Of a stretch of DNA of 64,000 nucleotides, positions 34,546 through 46,074 are shown piece by piece; the stretch's first letter is position 1; every line of letters starts with the position of its first letter. Source of the stretch: Cylicocyclus nassatus (taxonomy: Eukaryota; Nematoda; Chromadorea; Rhabditida; Strongylidae). A program made the position numbers and the translations under genes. The stretch spans positions 6,184,123 through 6,248,122 of the forward strand of contig CATQJL010000112.1 of assembly GCA_958299035.1 (NCBI GenBank), in the 5' to 3' direction. The notes beneath the pieces are model-generated. The model saw only the letters and a program-made list of their open reading frames with translations, was not told the DNA's origin and did not search any database.

Positions 34546-35240
34546 TCATGCTCTGCACCTACAACGCCAGGACAGTCTCCACAAACGCCGACCTCCACGC
34601 TCTTCTCGACGCTGCAGAGCACATCAAGTACCACATCATCGCTCTGCAGGAAACGAAGTCCAGGAAGAAGGACGTGATGTGACAGATGAATGATGGGAGC
34701 TCATCATTCGTGGTGAGAAGGTTCCATCACGAAACGTGGGAGGCGTTGGCTTTGTCGTCCACCATCTATCGTCCATCTTGTCGATTCGCACGAGATCCTA
34801 TCACCCCGACTAGCCATCCTACAACTACGCCCTCCACGTCAAAAGATCATCAGCATCATCAACTGCTACTCTCCAACATCAGCAGCTGACGATTCAGAAC
34901 TAGATGCTTTCTACGAAGACGTGGAGGAGGTCGTCTGCAACGAAAAGTCTTTCTACAAGTATGTTGTGGGCGACTTCAATGCGAAAATCGGGATGCCACT
35001 AGAAAAGGAATATAGGATCGGGAAGTTTGGATATGGGCTCCGGAACGAAAAGGGCAACCGTCTCGCTGGGCTTCTCTCCGCTGCACGACTCTTCCATGAA
35101 ATTCCATCTTCATGAAGAAAGAACATTGCCGGTGGACATGGGAATCGCCCAACGGAACGACTCACGCGGAGATCGACCACATTCTCACCAACCGAAGGTG
35201 GAGCTTGCTCGATGTCTCAGTAGTTCCATCCTTCTGCAGT
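34546..35240 (+). pseudogene. RTE endonuclease domain, frameshifted
   Basis: Seen in changing frames: LCTYNARTVSTNADLHALL, IIALQETKSRKKDV, then [58 protein letters not shown] and FCSGSDHRLLRA. These are the catalytic motifs ([25 protein letters not shown]) of the exonuclease-endonuclease-phosphatase fold used by RTE LINEs to nick the target. An in-frame TGA follows KKDVM and at least three frame changes occur. Confidence 0.75.
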
Positions 35241-37406
35241 GGCTCCGATCACCGCCTCCTTCGAGCGAAGATACGACTCAGCCAAAGGCTGGAAAAGAAA
35301 GTCTGTCACAGTGCAGCGAGAAGGAAGGAAGTCGTTTATGACGGTAACAGGCCTGGAGGAGCTCATATCAAGATGTGACTGGCCCATCGAGGAGGCCCCA
35401 ACGTACGACAACGACCGGCTTCTGAAAGGATTGCGAGCCTGTGGAGAGTGCGCCTCAGTGACTTCTGAGAAGAACTTGGAACGTATTTCGAAGACCACCA
35501 AGGAATTGCTCGAAAGAAGAAGATTTCTGAGGCAGGATCCGAATGCAACCCATCTCGAGCGACTGATAGCCAACGCCAGTTGCAGAACAGCTATGCAGGA
35601 GGATCTCAGGAAGTACAGGCAAGCCAAGATACTGGAAGCAGCCGAAGGAAGACGAAGTCTTAAGAAATGCCGAAGGGACCTCTGTGAATATCACGTACCG
35701 CTGGCTGCACTATTGAATGAAGACGGGACTCCGACTTCTTCCCGATACAAGATGGAATCTATCGCGAAGAACTTCTATACCAACCTCTTCCGCTCATCAA
35801 CACCCGTGCCGACGCCCGTTGTTCCCACTGGAAAAGTACCACCACGAATTCTACCTGCTAAGTGCGCACGGCGATTCAGACCATGAAGACATCCACGGCT
35901 CCAGGACCAGACCATGTTTCTGTCGAATTTCCGCGAGCCGGAGGACAACGTCTACACAAGATTCTCGCGTCGCACCTGACATCTTACCTTCAGAAGGAGA
36001 GGATTCCCGACCAGTGGAGAACATCAAGAACCGTCCTTCTTTTCAAGAAGGGTGAACGGGAAGATCTTCGGAACTACCGTCCAATATGCCTGCTGAGTGT
36101 GCTGTACAAGCTTTTCACGAAGATTATCCTCACGCGCATATCTAGGACACTGGATGAAACCCAACCCCAAGAACAAGCTGGATTTTGCAAAGGATTCAGC
36201 TGCATGGACCACATCCAGACGGTTTCGAGGATCATAGAAGTCTGCCGGGAGTACCGACTGCCTCTCGTCCTAACCTTCGTTGACTACGAGAAAGCCTTTG
36301 ACAGCGTCGAAACTAACGCCATCCTGTCTGCGTTAGTCGATCAAGGAATGGACCCAGCTTACGTGAGGAAAATAGCCGACTGCTACAAGGACTGTACAAC
36401 AACGATGCAGCTATTCCATCGCCTCCTGACCATTTCAATTGGGAAGGGGGTTCGACAAGGCGACACTATTTCACCGAAGCTGTTCACCGCGGACTTCCAG
36501 TGAGTTATGAAGTCACTGGACTGGGAAAAGAGAGGTATACGAGTTGATGGGAGATTCCTATCCAACCTTCGTTTTGCGGATGACATCGTCCTCTTCTCGA
36601 GCAGTATCGCTGAAGCAGAGACGATGCTGAAGGAACTAAACGAAGTAGGAAAGAAGATTGGACTGCGAATAAATCGGAAGAAGACTCAGTTCATGAAGAA
36701 CGTCCTTTGCGAAGATGCAGAAATGGAATTGGAAGGCACCCCTATCATGGAGACGTCTTCTTACGTGTATCTCGGACGTTCGATGAACATGGAGAACGAC
36801 TTGAGGGAAGAACTTAACAGGAGAAGAAGAGCAGCCTGGGCCGCCTTCGGGCCTTTGAAGGAAGTCACCGACCAACTGCGGACCCGGAGCTTCGTGCCCA
36901 CCTGTTCGACTCAACCATTCTCCCAGCGCTCTGCTACTGCAGCTGAGACTTGGGCCGACACCGTAGCCACGTCGAAAGCTTTAAGGACCACCCACAGAGC
37001 GCTCGAGCGCTGTCTTCTGAAGATGACCCGACACAAGCAACATCTAGTCGGACTTCGCAGCACGGATATGAGAAGAATGTCCCGTCTTTGTGACCCAGCG
37101 GAATACGTTGCGAAAGCGAAACACCGATGGGCCGGTCACATAATGAGAAGAACGGACGATAGATGGACACTAAGAACATTTGAGTGGATTCCTCGCGAAG
37201 CCAAACGTCCTCGAGGAAGACCACCGACGAGATGGGCAGACGTGTTTGTGGAACGGATGGATCAGCTGAGAAGTAAGCTGGATACGATTATCGCACCTGG
37301 AACTCGTGAACGCAGCCACCGACGACGATCAAGAAGATCGTGGATGCCCGAAGCGAGGGACAGGGATCAATGGCAACTTCTGTACTGGGGCCCGCACGTC
37401 ACGTGA
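35239..37406 (+). pseudogene. RTE reverse transcriptase, one frameshift and one stop
   Basis: Three consecutive open pieces. The first (to about 35,880) is the linker region. A frame change near 35,870 leads to the RT fingers and palm: STAPGPDHVSVEF, LFKKGEREDLRNYRPICLLS, QAGFCKGFSCMDHIQ, FVDYEKAFDSV and GVRQGDTISPKLF. A TGA at 36,501-36,503 (TGG expected) follows TADFQ. Then LRFADDIVLFSSS carries the intact catalytic FADD near 36,575. The C-terminal part has the RTE features HRWAGHIMRR and PRGRPPTRWADVF and runs to a TGA near 37,404. Confidence 0.85.
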
Positions 37407-38344
37407 GGACGGGCCATCTAAGTATCTAAGTAAGTATTGCACCAAAGACCAATAGCACAATTCGTAACACTGTGACAGATAAATTGCAGTGTTTATGTGA
37501 CGAACGGCTTACTTTGGTTTACCTCCTTTGGAGTACCTATATATGGGGTTTCGGGCCCCATGTAGTAGCGTTCGTTGAAACTGCCATCGAAAGGCCATCT
37601 CTAAAAAAAACCGGGCTTGGCAGAGTTGGCATGTGGCGAATCGGGCTCGGCAATAACACAAATCAAAAAGGAAATAATAAACAATTTTGAATACAGCCAT
37701 CTGTCTGAAAGTAGCCATTTTTGTTGCAATTTACAATCTGATGAGTTATGAAAAAAGTTTTAAAACACCGTGTCAATTACTAGAATTTGAATTTAATCTT
37801 TCCACAATGTTTGGCAGGATATGCAGATCACAAATTAAAAAATATTTATACAATTTACGATACAGTTGGAAAAGATATCGAATACAAGCAGGCAGAAACT
37901 TTTCAGTCGTATGATACTGATGCTGAGAGAAACCAGATATAAAGATATGTCAACCACAAAAACTTTTGAACAGTGAGCTAATTAAATGCCAGCTAAAGCG
38001 TCCGTCTCTTTATGATAATTATGTTTACGTAACGTGTTTACAACATATGCCAGTAAGTAATCATAAAACTATTTCATATGGTTTTGGAGATAAAAAAAGA
38101 AGAGAGAAAAAAAGAAGAGAGTAATTTATTTGAGCAACTGTTCTGGCATATGATTCTATGTATGCACTACTATTGCAAATAAAGCGAGATAGTAATCATT
38201 ATGAGAACTACGAAAGAAGTTCTCGTTTATTAGTGTTTTAGAGCTCAGTGAGCGCCCGTATTATCCTTTTGTGTTGATTTTTTATGGTAATTGTAAGTGA
38301 TTCTCAAAAGATGGGCATGAACAGAAAGCTTATTGAGAGGTGAG

Positions 38345-39699
38345 CAGGGCTCGGCATGAGGTAGCTTTTTCACTTTTTGGAAAACGAAGTCCCTGTAGAC
38401 TTCGGCACAAAAATACGACATCACTTATGACGCGATCATGAATAGATCAAAACGAATAACGGAAAGTAATGGAACAAAACATAAAAGCAACATCGAACAG
38501 ACGGAAAAGAAACTAAAGATGCTCGTAATCTCCGAATTGGCGGCATGCTGTGTCCGGCGCGCACACTTGCGCGCTTGGAACAGGCTTGCCGCCGCCATAC
38601 AAAATATTTGGAGGCCTGTAACTAGAAAGAGGGGATTTGGGGAGCTTCAAAAACTCAATTTCAAGGTTTTTGATGTAGAACAAGGATATGTTGAAAATGT
38701 GAGAAAATTATGTGAAGGAAGAAAAATATATGACTTTTTCTTTTTACAGCCACCTCAGGTGGCTGTCCAGGTGGCTGTAAAGCCACCTAACTGCTGTAAA
38801 AGTTTGCCACGCTTTCAGTTCACATAAATTTTTCATAATTTTTCGCGCATAGTCCCAAGTCCCTATTGCCCATCTACACACCAATTTTGATGTCATTTCA
38901 TTTCCTTTTCGCTGTAAACAAGCCTTTTGTTTAATTTGAGGCGGGTTTGAATTCGCGCGCTTAACCCTTTCGGACCTGGTGGTGGCAATTGCCACCATCA
39001 ATTTAGAGACAAGCTGTACTGGCGCAAGAATACCATTTTACTACTTATAGCTATAGAACGCTTCATGTAGCCTTTGTCTTCCAAATGTAGCTTTGAAACC
39101 GCGTGTTCATTTGTTTTACCATCTGCAAATTATACATTTCTGTATACAAGTGGATTGCAACTAATCAATACTTCGCGCCATTTTCAGCACCGTTTCAGGA
39201 TCTCGTTTATTAGCCAAAAAATAATCATAATATTATCAGAATGTTCGAGTACAATGTTGAGAAAGTGTAACTGCTGATTATTCGCGGGTCCACATGTATC
39301 GAGGGAGATTTGAAAATCCAAAATAAACGCAAAACCAAAAAATTGGAAAATCAAAAAGAAATAGTTTATGTGGTTGAAAAGGATTCAAACTCCGTCATGA
39401 GATTATTTATGTGGTAGTAAGTATAGAACAGTGGGAGTGAGGCTTCTCTGCTTACTCGGAAAAACTCAGGTCCGAAAGGGTTAACCGGCGAACAGGTTGA
39501 AACAGGAAATTTTTGGTTTTTGCAGATCGAGAAGGCAGGAATGAAAATTTGCGTCTTCTTTAGAGTGACATAAAGGGAGAAGGCGATTGTGTGTATGTGT
39601 GGGGGGGGGTTGGGGTTTCCGCTTTAACGAAATCCCCCTTGCTTTTTTATTCCAAAACGATATCCAGCTTGCCCCGTAAGCCACCTGTGCTGAGCCCTG
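38345..39699. mobile_element. CAGGGCTC terminal-inverted-repeat element, copy B
   Basis: Starts CAGGGCTCGGCATGAGG and ends CCACCTGTGCTGAGCCCTG. Internal blocks match copy A (GAAAACGAAGTCCCTGTAGA, CCACCTCAGGTGGCTGTCC, TTTTGATGTCATTTCATTT). Longer than copy A because a 516-bp element is nested inside. It interrupts the right end of the second segmental duplicate. Confidence 0.65.
38965..39480. mobile_element. piggyBac-like MITE nested in copy B
   Basis: Ends CCCTTTCGGACCTG and CAGGTCCGAAAGGG between TTAA tetranucleotides. TTAA duplication and CCC ends are the hallmarks of piggyBac. No transposase ORF inside. Confidence 0.75.
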
Positions 39700-40515
39700 A
39701 GTAGGAAGAGATTGAAAAGGCCCGAATTGTTGGTGGCTAGAAGCACGGCTTACCTTATATATCAGTTGAATCTCAAACAAGAATTTTATGGATGATATTT
39801 TGAAAACCATTCGTATGCAGATCAGTGCCGCTTCTGAGAAAATTCTAAAAAGAATTATCAGAGGATGATCGTATCTTACATGGAAGCCATGAGTTTGCTT
39901 CATTTTGCTACATTCTAAATCTTGTTTCTTCTGATCATAGTTATGTTTTTTATCATCATTTCTATAGAGCCCAATAGACCTGGACAGTTTTTTCAACTCA
40001 GCCGCCTGCACTCCAAAAAAATAGAATCCTCCTCCTTATGTCAGCTTACGTCTTTGTCACTTCAATACCCAAATGTATGTAGGGAAAACTAAGCCGTTTG
40101 TTATGTACAGAAGAGCATGATTTTGTCAGCTGGTTTGGTTCGACTTCTCCTGATAAAGTGTTGGAAAAGTTCTATGTGAGAGTTTAGTCCGAGCTTGTTT
40201 TTATATGTACACCTATACACAGATATCTTCACTCTTATTCTTTGAGCCGCACTTGATTTTAGTTGTTAGACGTGCACAAAACAGAGACTGCCCTTTGACT
40301 TTTGTTTCTTATACAGGAAGAAGAATCACCGTTCGATGGCAGTGATAATGAAAAGGATATACAACAGCAATGCTTTGAAGATCCGCCTAGATTACGTAGA
40401 GGAGATAATTGAACACGACGAAAATATGATATACTAGATGGCTTACCCGGCTCCGCCCGGCCCTCTCATTATTTTATTCGTAACCAGTGCGCCACCTCTG
40501 CTTAGATAGTAGAGC
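39700..40515. other. No gene seen; one dispersed-repeat fragment
   Basis: AT-rich. Near 40,436-40,466 is the short motif TGGCTTACCCGGCTCCGCCC, also found at 43,145 and 56,702, the start of the repeat family with the GGGGCTGGGAGTTGGCAC block. Confidence 0.4.
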
Positions 40516-41299
40516 CAGGGTCAAGCGTGGGGTGCGGCACGCCACACCTGGGGGGTCGTATTGAGGAGTCAAAAGGGGAGGGGGTCGTAGTTGGGTAATC
40601 TGATAATAGTGATAACATGATATTCGTATCCTATCCATAACTAGCATGTTAAATAACCCCTGTAGACAAAGTGTGAGCGATTTCTGAAGGTTCAAAATAC
40701 TAGGCTACCTAAGTGAAATGGTCAAATTCCAACATGGTTAACTTTGTTTCAAAGGTGAATTAGTTATCCGTTTTTGCACTCAAGACAAAGCACTTCTCCT
40801 TCTCTGTCCATTTCAGGAATCCTGCTTCAGAAGACCTCCAAACTGTGGAATTAGAAGCCAACCAAAATCTCGTTTTTCCCATTTTTCGCTTTTGATCGCT
40901 GTCCTTTCACCAAAGCACAGCCATTAAAAGCGAAAAATGGGAAAAACGAGATTTTGGTTGGCTTCTAATTCCACAGTTTGGAGGCCTTCTGAAGCGGGAT
41001 TCCTGAGGTGGACAAAGAAAGAGTAGTGCTTTGTCTTGAGTGCAAAAACGGATAGCTATTGAAAAATGACCATTTCACTTAGGTAGTCTAGTATGTTGAA
41101 TCTTCAGAATCCGCTCACACTTTATCTACAGGGGTTATTCGACATGCTAATTATGGATATGTTGCCCATTATGTTTGACAGTGCCTTCAAGTAATGCCGT
41201 CTTAAGTGTATAGTTTAGGGGAGGGGGTCTTATTAAGACAGCAATCAGGGGGGGGGGTCGTAACCAGCGATCGTGTGCCACACCCCTTGCTTGACCCTG
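40516..41299. mobile_element. hAT-like foldback element, 784 bp
   Basis: Ends CAGGGTCAAGC and GCTTGACCCTG lie between copies of AGTAGAGC (40,508-40,515 and 41,300-41,307), an 8-bp target duplication. The arms are inverted over almost 390 bp around a loop of about 35 bp. Just outside the right end is a snapback: an inverted copy of the flank and of the terminal 25 bp up to about 41,372. Confidence 0.7.
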
Positions 41300-41969
41300 A
41301 GTAGAGCCAGTGCGAGCCTCTTCGCACTGGCTTTACTCAGGGTCAAGCAAGGGGTGCGGCTCTACTATCTATGTGCCTTACTCATTCTCGTAAAATCGTG
41401 GCACTGGAACTCACCGTGCTATGCCGACTACCACGAATGAAATGTAAACAACTACTCATTTAGAAAGCTTTTTCACGTGAAATCGGTGGTTTCGCATGGA
41501 AAAAACTTTTCGCAGGAAGATAAAGGCAAATTTGAATAGATTTTTGAATTTGTCATGGTTTGATAGTCGCCATAAAGGCAATAGTTACCGTGAGCTACAT
41601 CTCTGTGCGAAAATCTTCTCAAATGCTTTTCTAGAACTTTAGCAAATTGACCATTTACGCAAGCAATACTTTTTGGCCCCGTTTTTGTAAAGTAATGGAC
41701 TTTTGGCCACTTATTTGAGCATAAGTTCATGGCTTGCACATTTACTTGCCATAAACACCCACCACTCTGCAAAAAGTGAAATTACGGACCCAATTTTGTG
41801 AGCTAAATGCAAAGTGGACCCGTTTCACGTTCAATTTCCAGGGGATCCACTTATCGGATCAGCTTGTGCTTTTGCACAATGGACTTTCTTGCTGCTAGGA
41901 TGTGCTATGCAAGATTTGGGCTCAAGAGGTTGGCTGGAACTCTCCCTACGAATTTCGTTTCAGACAGAC

Positions 41970-42202
<233 letters not shown>

Positions 42203-42234
42203 GTCACGTAAACACTCTTAGCCCGTTATTATAA

Positions 42235-42480
42235 GTTATGATCACCATGCTCGATTATCCCCTTGTACCAACTCCCAGCCCCGTAGCTCAAATTTTGCAA
42301 AAAATCGATAAAATCGATATCGATCGATGACGAAAAGTAGCCTATGACACGCTCCCTGCCCCGAAGTGTATGTGTGCCAAGTTTGCTTCGGATCGGTTCA
42401 GAAATGGAATTTTCTATTCGGAACATACGTACACACAGACATACATAGAGACAGACAGACAGACAAACAGACATTCAGAT
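42235..42480. repeat. Dispersed repeat, inverted orientation, with ACAG tail
   Basis: GAGCTACGGGGCTGGGAGTT on the minus strand, CGATCCGAAGCAAACTTGG, then a 3' run of (ACAG)n-AAACAGACATTCAG on plus. The same tail occurs at 46.07-46.11 kb. Confidence 0.6.
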
Positions 42481-43060
42481 TTATAATAAAGCACAATTTT
42501 GACCAATCTATGTATACTAAGACACCATAAAAACATTACGAAGAGATCGGGTCAATACATATGTTGATGGATGTAGATACTGGGTCAGAAAAATACAGCA
42601 TGTGTTCGCAGAAATAACGCGGTAGACCGAATGGAGGCGTTCTTGTAGCTTGAGTAGGAACTGCGGACCAACGGATCACACGCCCTTTATGCGAACAGGG
42701 CTTCTTGTCTTGTCTCGACATATGTAGTGATTTTATCGATTTTCACGTTTATAAATTTGGTCATGGTAGTTCACACATCAGTTACAGACAGTAGATAGCA
42801 ATCGTATGCACAGAAATACTTAGAATATCTCGAACTTGCGCACAGTTCACAGACAACTTGTAACACAGCTTATAAAGATTAGATTACAAAAAGAGCTTGA
42901 TCACCTGCGCCTTTTTGAAATTATGAAATCCAACACTCAAGTAAAATACAAATACTCAGAGATCCAAAAATTTAGAAACATTAGAAGTCTGTTCAAACGG
43001 TTGATAATTAGTTGACATTGATCTCGTATCATTTGACCCCCCCCCCTCGCAGACTTTTTG
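42432..43060. repeat. Direct duplicate of 620 bp, copy 1
   Basis: From the ACAGACAGACAAACAGACATTCAG tail to GACCCCCC..CTCGCAGACTTTTT, nearly identical to 46,075-46,705 with scattered single changes and a few small gaps. A 61-codon minus frame in copy 1 (start ATGTCGAGACAAGAC) has lost its ATG in copy 2, so it is not supported as a gene. Confidence 0.75.
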
Positions 43061-43144
43061 ATGATTCTTCACTATCTAATTACTCAAGAGTGAGCCAAAC
43101 AACGGCATCTTGCCTCAAGCACCAAGTTGTATATAATATACTAG

Positions 43145-44015
43145 CTGGCTTACCCGGCTCCGCCGTATCCGGACCAAACTTGGCACACATACACTTCGGG
43201 CCCCGGCGGGTGTCACAATCCACTTTTCGTTATCGATCGATGTCGATTTTACCGATTTTTATCGATTTTTTTGCAGAGTTCACCTACAGGGCTAGGAGTT
43301 GGCACAGGGGGGGGGGGGGGAAGTGAGCATGGGGATTCCGAATACAATATTAGTTTTCAGGATCGTCCATTACTTTTATCGATTTTATCGATTTTTTTGT
43401 AAAGTTTGATCTGCGGGGCTGGGAGTTCGCACAGGGGGGTAATCGAGCATGCAGATTACGAATACAATATTAGTTTTCAAGATCGTCCATTACTTTTATC
43501 GATTTTATCGATTTTTTTGTAAAGTTTGACCTGCGGGGCTGGGAGTTTGCACGGGGGGTAATCGAGCATGCAGATTACGAATACATTATTAGTTTTCAAG
43601 ATCGTCCATTACTTTTATCGATTTTATCGATTTTTTGAAAATTTGAGCTAGGGGGCTGGAATTTGGCACAGGAGTGTAATCGAGCATGCTGATCACCCCC
43701 CCCCCTTGGGGATGATCAGCATGCTCGATTACCCCCCTGTGCCAGCTCCCAGCCCCCTAGCTCAAACTTTGCAAAAAAATCGATAAAATCGATAAAAGTA
43801 ATCGATAATCCCGAAAACCAATATTGTATTCGGAATCCCCATGCTCGATTACCCCCCTGTGCCAGCTCCCAGCCCCCTAGCTCAAACTTTGCAAAAAAAT
43901 CGATAAAATCGATAAAAGTAATCGACAATCCCGAAAACCAATATTGTATTCGGAATCCCCATGCTCGATTACCCCCCTGTGGGAACTCCCAGCCCCGTAG
44001 CTCAAACTTTACAAA
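43145..44015. repeat. Inverted array of 120-bp units
   Basis: Four head-to-tail units in one direction (GATCGTCCAT at 43,361, 43,481 and 43,600), then, after a poly-C junction near 43,690-43,705, three units in the opposite direction (CTCCCAGCCCC at 43,746, 43,866 and 43,986). Each unit carries a TTTATCGATTTTATCGATTT block and the GGGCTGGGAGTT motif. Confidence 0.8.
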
Positions 44016-44343
44016 AAAATTTCGGATCGAAAGTGCAGCTCAAAACTTTACAACCCTCTTGATTTGAATTAGCGCGTGTGGATGAACAGACCGCCACGTG
44101 GAGTAACGCAATAGTTGTGGAACCCCATCATGATACATAAGTGGGTGCGATATGCTCAGCTTAACATGCAATCAAAAAATTGCTAATTGTGCAGGTTCTG
44201 GAACTAAGGGGAATACCGCAACACTATTGCAGCAAACTTTAGTCGGTACTTTTCCGTTATACCCATTTTTTCAAAAAGCTCTTATAAAATACGTTCTGTA
44301 GTCCAAGCACAAATTTTCATAGATTCTACGAGGACTGCCTCCC

Positions 44344-44852
44344 CGCCACGTGTCAGGAAAAAATTGACACATTCTAATCCATTTTGACATGTTTATTCGA
44401 ATTCATTTCCGGTGAGGTAAAAGAGCATTTGTAACCACTTAAAAGCTGTCCAGCTGATTTAAATAAGAGCAAAACAATCTAGAACCATTACTAGAATATC
44501 TTGATTGCTTCTAGCAATGATTTGAAAATGTATTTCTCTTCAAACTTTCCGCCATGCAAGTTTAGCCAGAAAAGTCTACAAATGATGGAAGTAGTACATT
44601 GGTGCTGCTTTTCGCCGCTTACATGATGGAACCCTAGCGCACTTCTCTATTTTGGGCATGTATAGTATGTTCATTGATAAGAGGGCGACGTTATTATCAT
44701 AACAATGTCATTTTTGATGATCTTTAGTCGAAAATAAGGTCATTAATGACCAAAAAAGGTTGGACTTATGTTGCTAGGTAGGGCAACACGAACTCGTGGT
44801 AAAAGTTGTTAAACATGTAGATGGCATGTCAAGTTTTTTGACACGTGGCAGA
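44344..44852. mobile_element. Possible TIR element (CCACGTGTCA ends)
   Basis: CGCCACGTGTCAGGAAAAAA and the inverted TTTTTTGACACGTGGCAGAA about 500 bp apart. Target duplication not evident. No transposase. Confidence 0.35.
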
Positions 44853-44859
44853 AGGTTGA

Positions 44860-46060
44860 CACTCTTTCCTATGAAGTTGGGAAAATATATGGTGAAAGGA
44901 AAAAAGCAGTATCTTTCTTTGAAAAAATGGGTCCGGATAACGGAAAAGTACCCTTGTCTTTGTAAACGCTCTTTCTCGCACCGGATTCATTTATTGCTCA
45001 CTTGGGGACCTAGCATGCAACGTATGAGATCCGCTACCCCGGTTTGCCGACGCCTCTAGCAATAACCAACAAAACGAAGGCGCAAATAACCGACAAAGTA
45101 TGTCGCTTCAACAGACTTTGTTATAGTTCGAATAGAAGACTACGCATGATTTCACTTAACGGCTACAAAAAACCAATGGCATGCTAAATTCTCGAGGTGC
45201 ACTTATGTAGTGCAACTGCATTACGCTCCATTCTAGCTATCTAGAAAACAGTACTTTACAGTAGACATTGTTTGAATACCCAATATATGAGGAAACTGCC
45301 GATGCTTTTGGTAGCTGCATGGTTAGAGATGAATCATATGACTTCTCAAGGCTATATCAATGGTGGGACCAAGATTCTGAAGTAGTCCAGCATAAAAATG
45401 TTTGGGAAAGGAGGCAATAGAAGCTTGCTTGCTTGGTACCGTATTCGGCCTGTTATATTAGGTTGGCGGATAATTTCTGTTAGACTTTTATTTTTATTTT
45501 TTAAAAATCTAAGAAACTTCCGAGAATTCTTTTGTTTTAGGAGAGTTCGCGGGGTGCAAAGTTCGCGGGGTGCTTTTCATACCTGACTTTTCAATGACAT
45601 AAATCAGTTCTTCTTAAACTCCTGATAAATTGCAGGGTACCATTCGACAGATCAAAGTAAGCTCTACAAGACGGCGTTCAAAAGTTCGCACCAAGTCCAA
45701 TCCGCAACATGCTCCAAACCAAAATAAAAAATTTTCCCGAATTTCCGAAAAAACGAAAATCATCATATCTCAGTTCAAAACAGCTCTGCAAATTTCCTAT
45801 TTTTTCATGCATATACTCTCCTCATCGGATATTTATAAATGCACTTGCTGCATTTTTCTGATGGCTAGAAACCAAGAAAAAAATAATGCGCTCAATTTTC
45901 AAACTTTGCCTGTATCACTTCTGTAGTCCCCGCAAGTAGGTGATTATATAGCTTATTCGCTCAAAATTACTGCCGAAAATTTGCAGCCTACTAGGTGCTG
46001 TAGTTCCTGAGAAAAATCGAATTGAAGGTCCGAATATGAAAAAACTTATGGGACAACCTA
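44860..46060. other. No gene seen
   Basis: Short open frames only. Around 45,625-45,690 a block (GACAGATCAAAGTAAGCTCTACAAGACGG) resembles part of the mariner-like MITE at 9.6 kb. The right end runs into the dispersed-repeat tail. Confidence 0.35.
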
Positions 46061-46074
46061 ATACATACATACAT

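Larger units (their letters stand above)
34103..37434 (+). mobile_element. RTE-type LINE, near full length, inactivated
   Basis: Flanked by a 12-bp direct repeat TATTGCACCAAA (34,091-34,102 and 37,435-37,446). Reads 5' to 3' on plus: an apurinic-type endonuclease, then reverse transcriptase, then a short 3' tail ending in ATCTAAGTATCTAAGTAAG, the short-repeat type of end known for RTE elements. Several frameshifts and at least two stops prevent expression. It lies antisense in exon 2 of the secreted-protein paralogue. Confidence 0.85.
33888..37700 (-). pseudogene. Paralogue of the six-Cys secreted protein, split by a LINE
   Basis: Exon 1 (from ATG at 37,700, again with TTTCAG close upstream) encodes a signal-like MAVFKIVYYFLF. 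After a run of T near 37,600 the frame must shift to give FNERYYMGPE and TPKE before the GTAAAC donor. Exon 2 starts CYELCYWSLVQY after a CACAG acceptor and is cut by the LINE at 37,434. It resumes beyond 34,102, and after a second frame change gives LCVIMYRLGYEYDA to a TAA. Two frameshifts plus the insertion make it a pseudogene. Confidence 0.65.
33264..38330. repeat. Segmental duplication, copy 2 (with LINE inserted)
   Basis: Same order of landmarks as copy 1. The extra length is explained by the 3.3 kb LINE at 34.1-37.4 kb. The copy ends where the CAGGGCTC element begins at 38,345. Confidence 0.7.

Noticed and set aside
42536..42721. 61-codon minus frame in a duplicated block
   Set aside because: The second copy has lost the ATG and shows no sign of coding constraint.
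43145..44015. CRISPR array
   Set aside because: Units are contiguous 120-bp monomers with no unique spacers, in inverted orientation, in a eukaryotic genome.
44796..45059. 87-codon basic frame
   Set aside because: No recognisable domain; overlaps the end of a possible TIR element.
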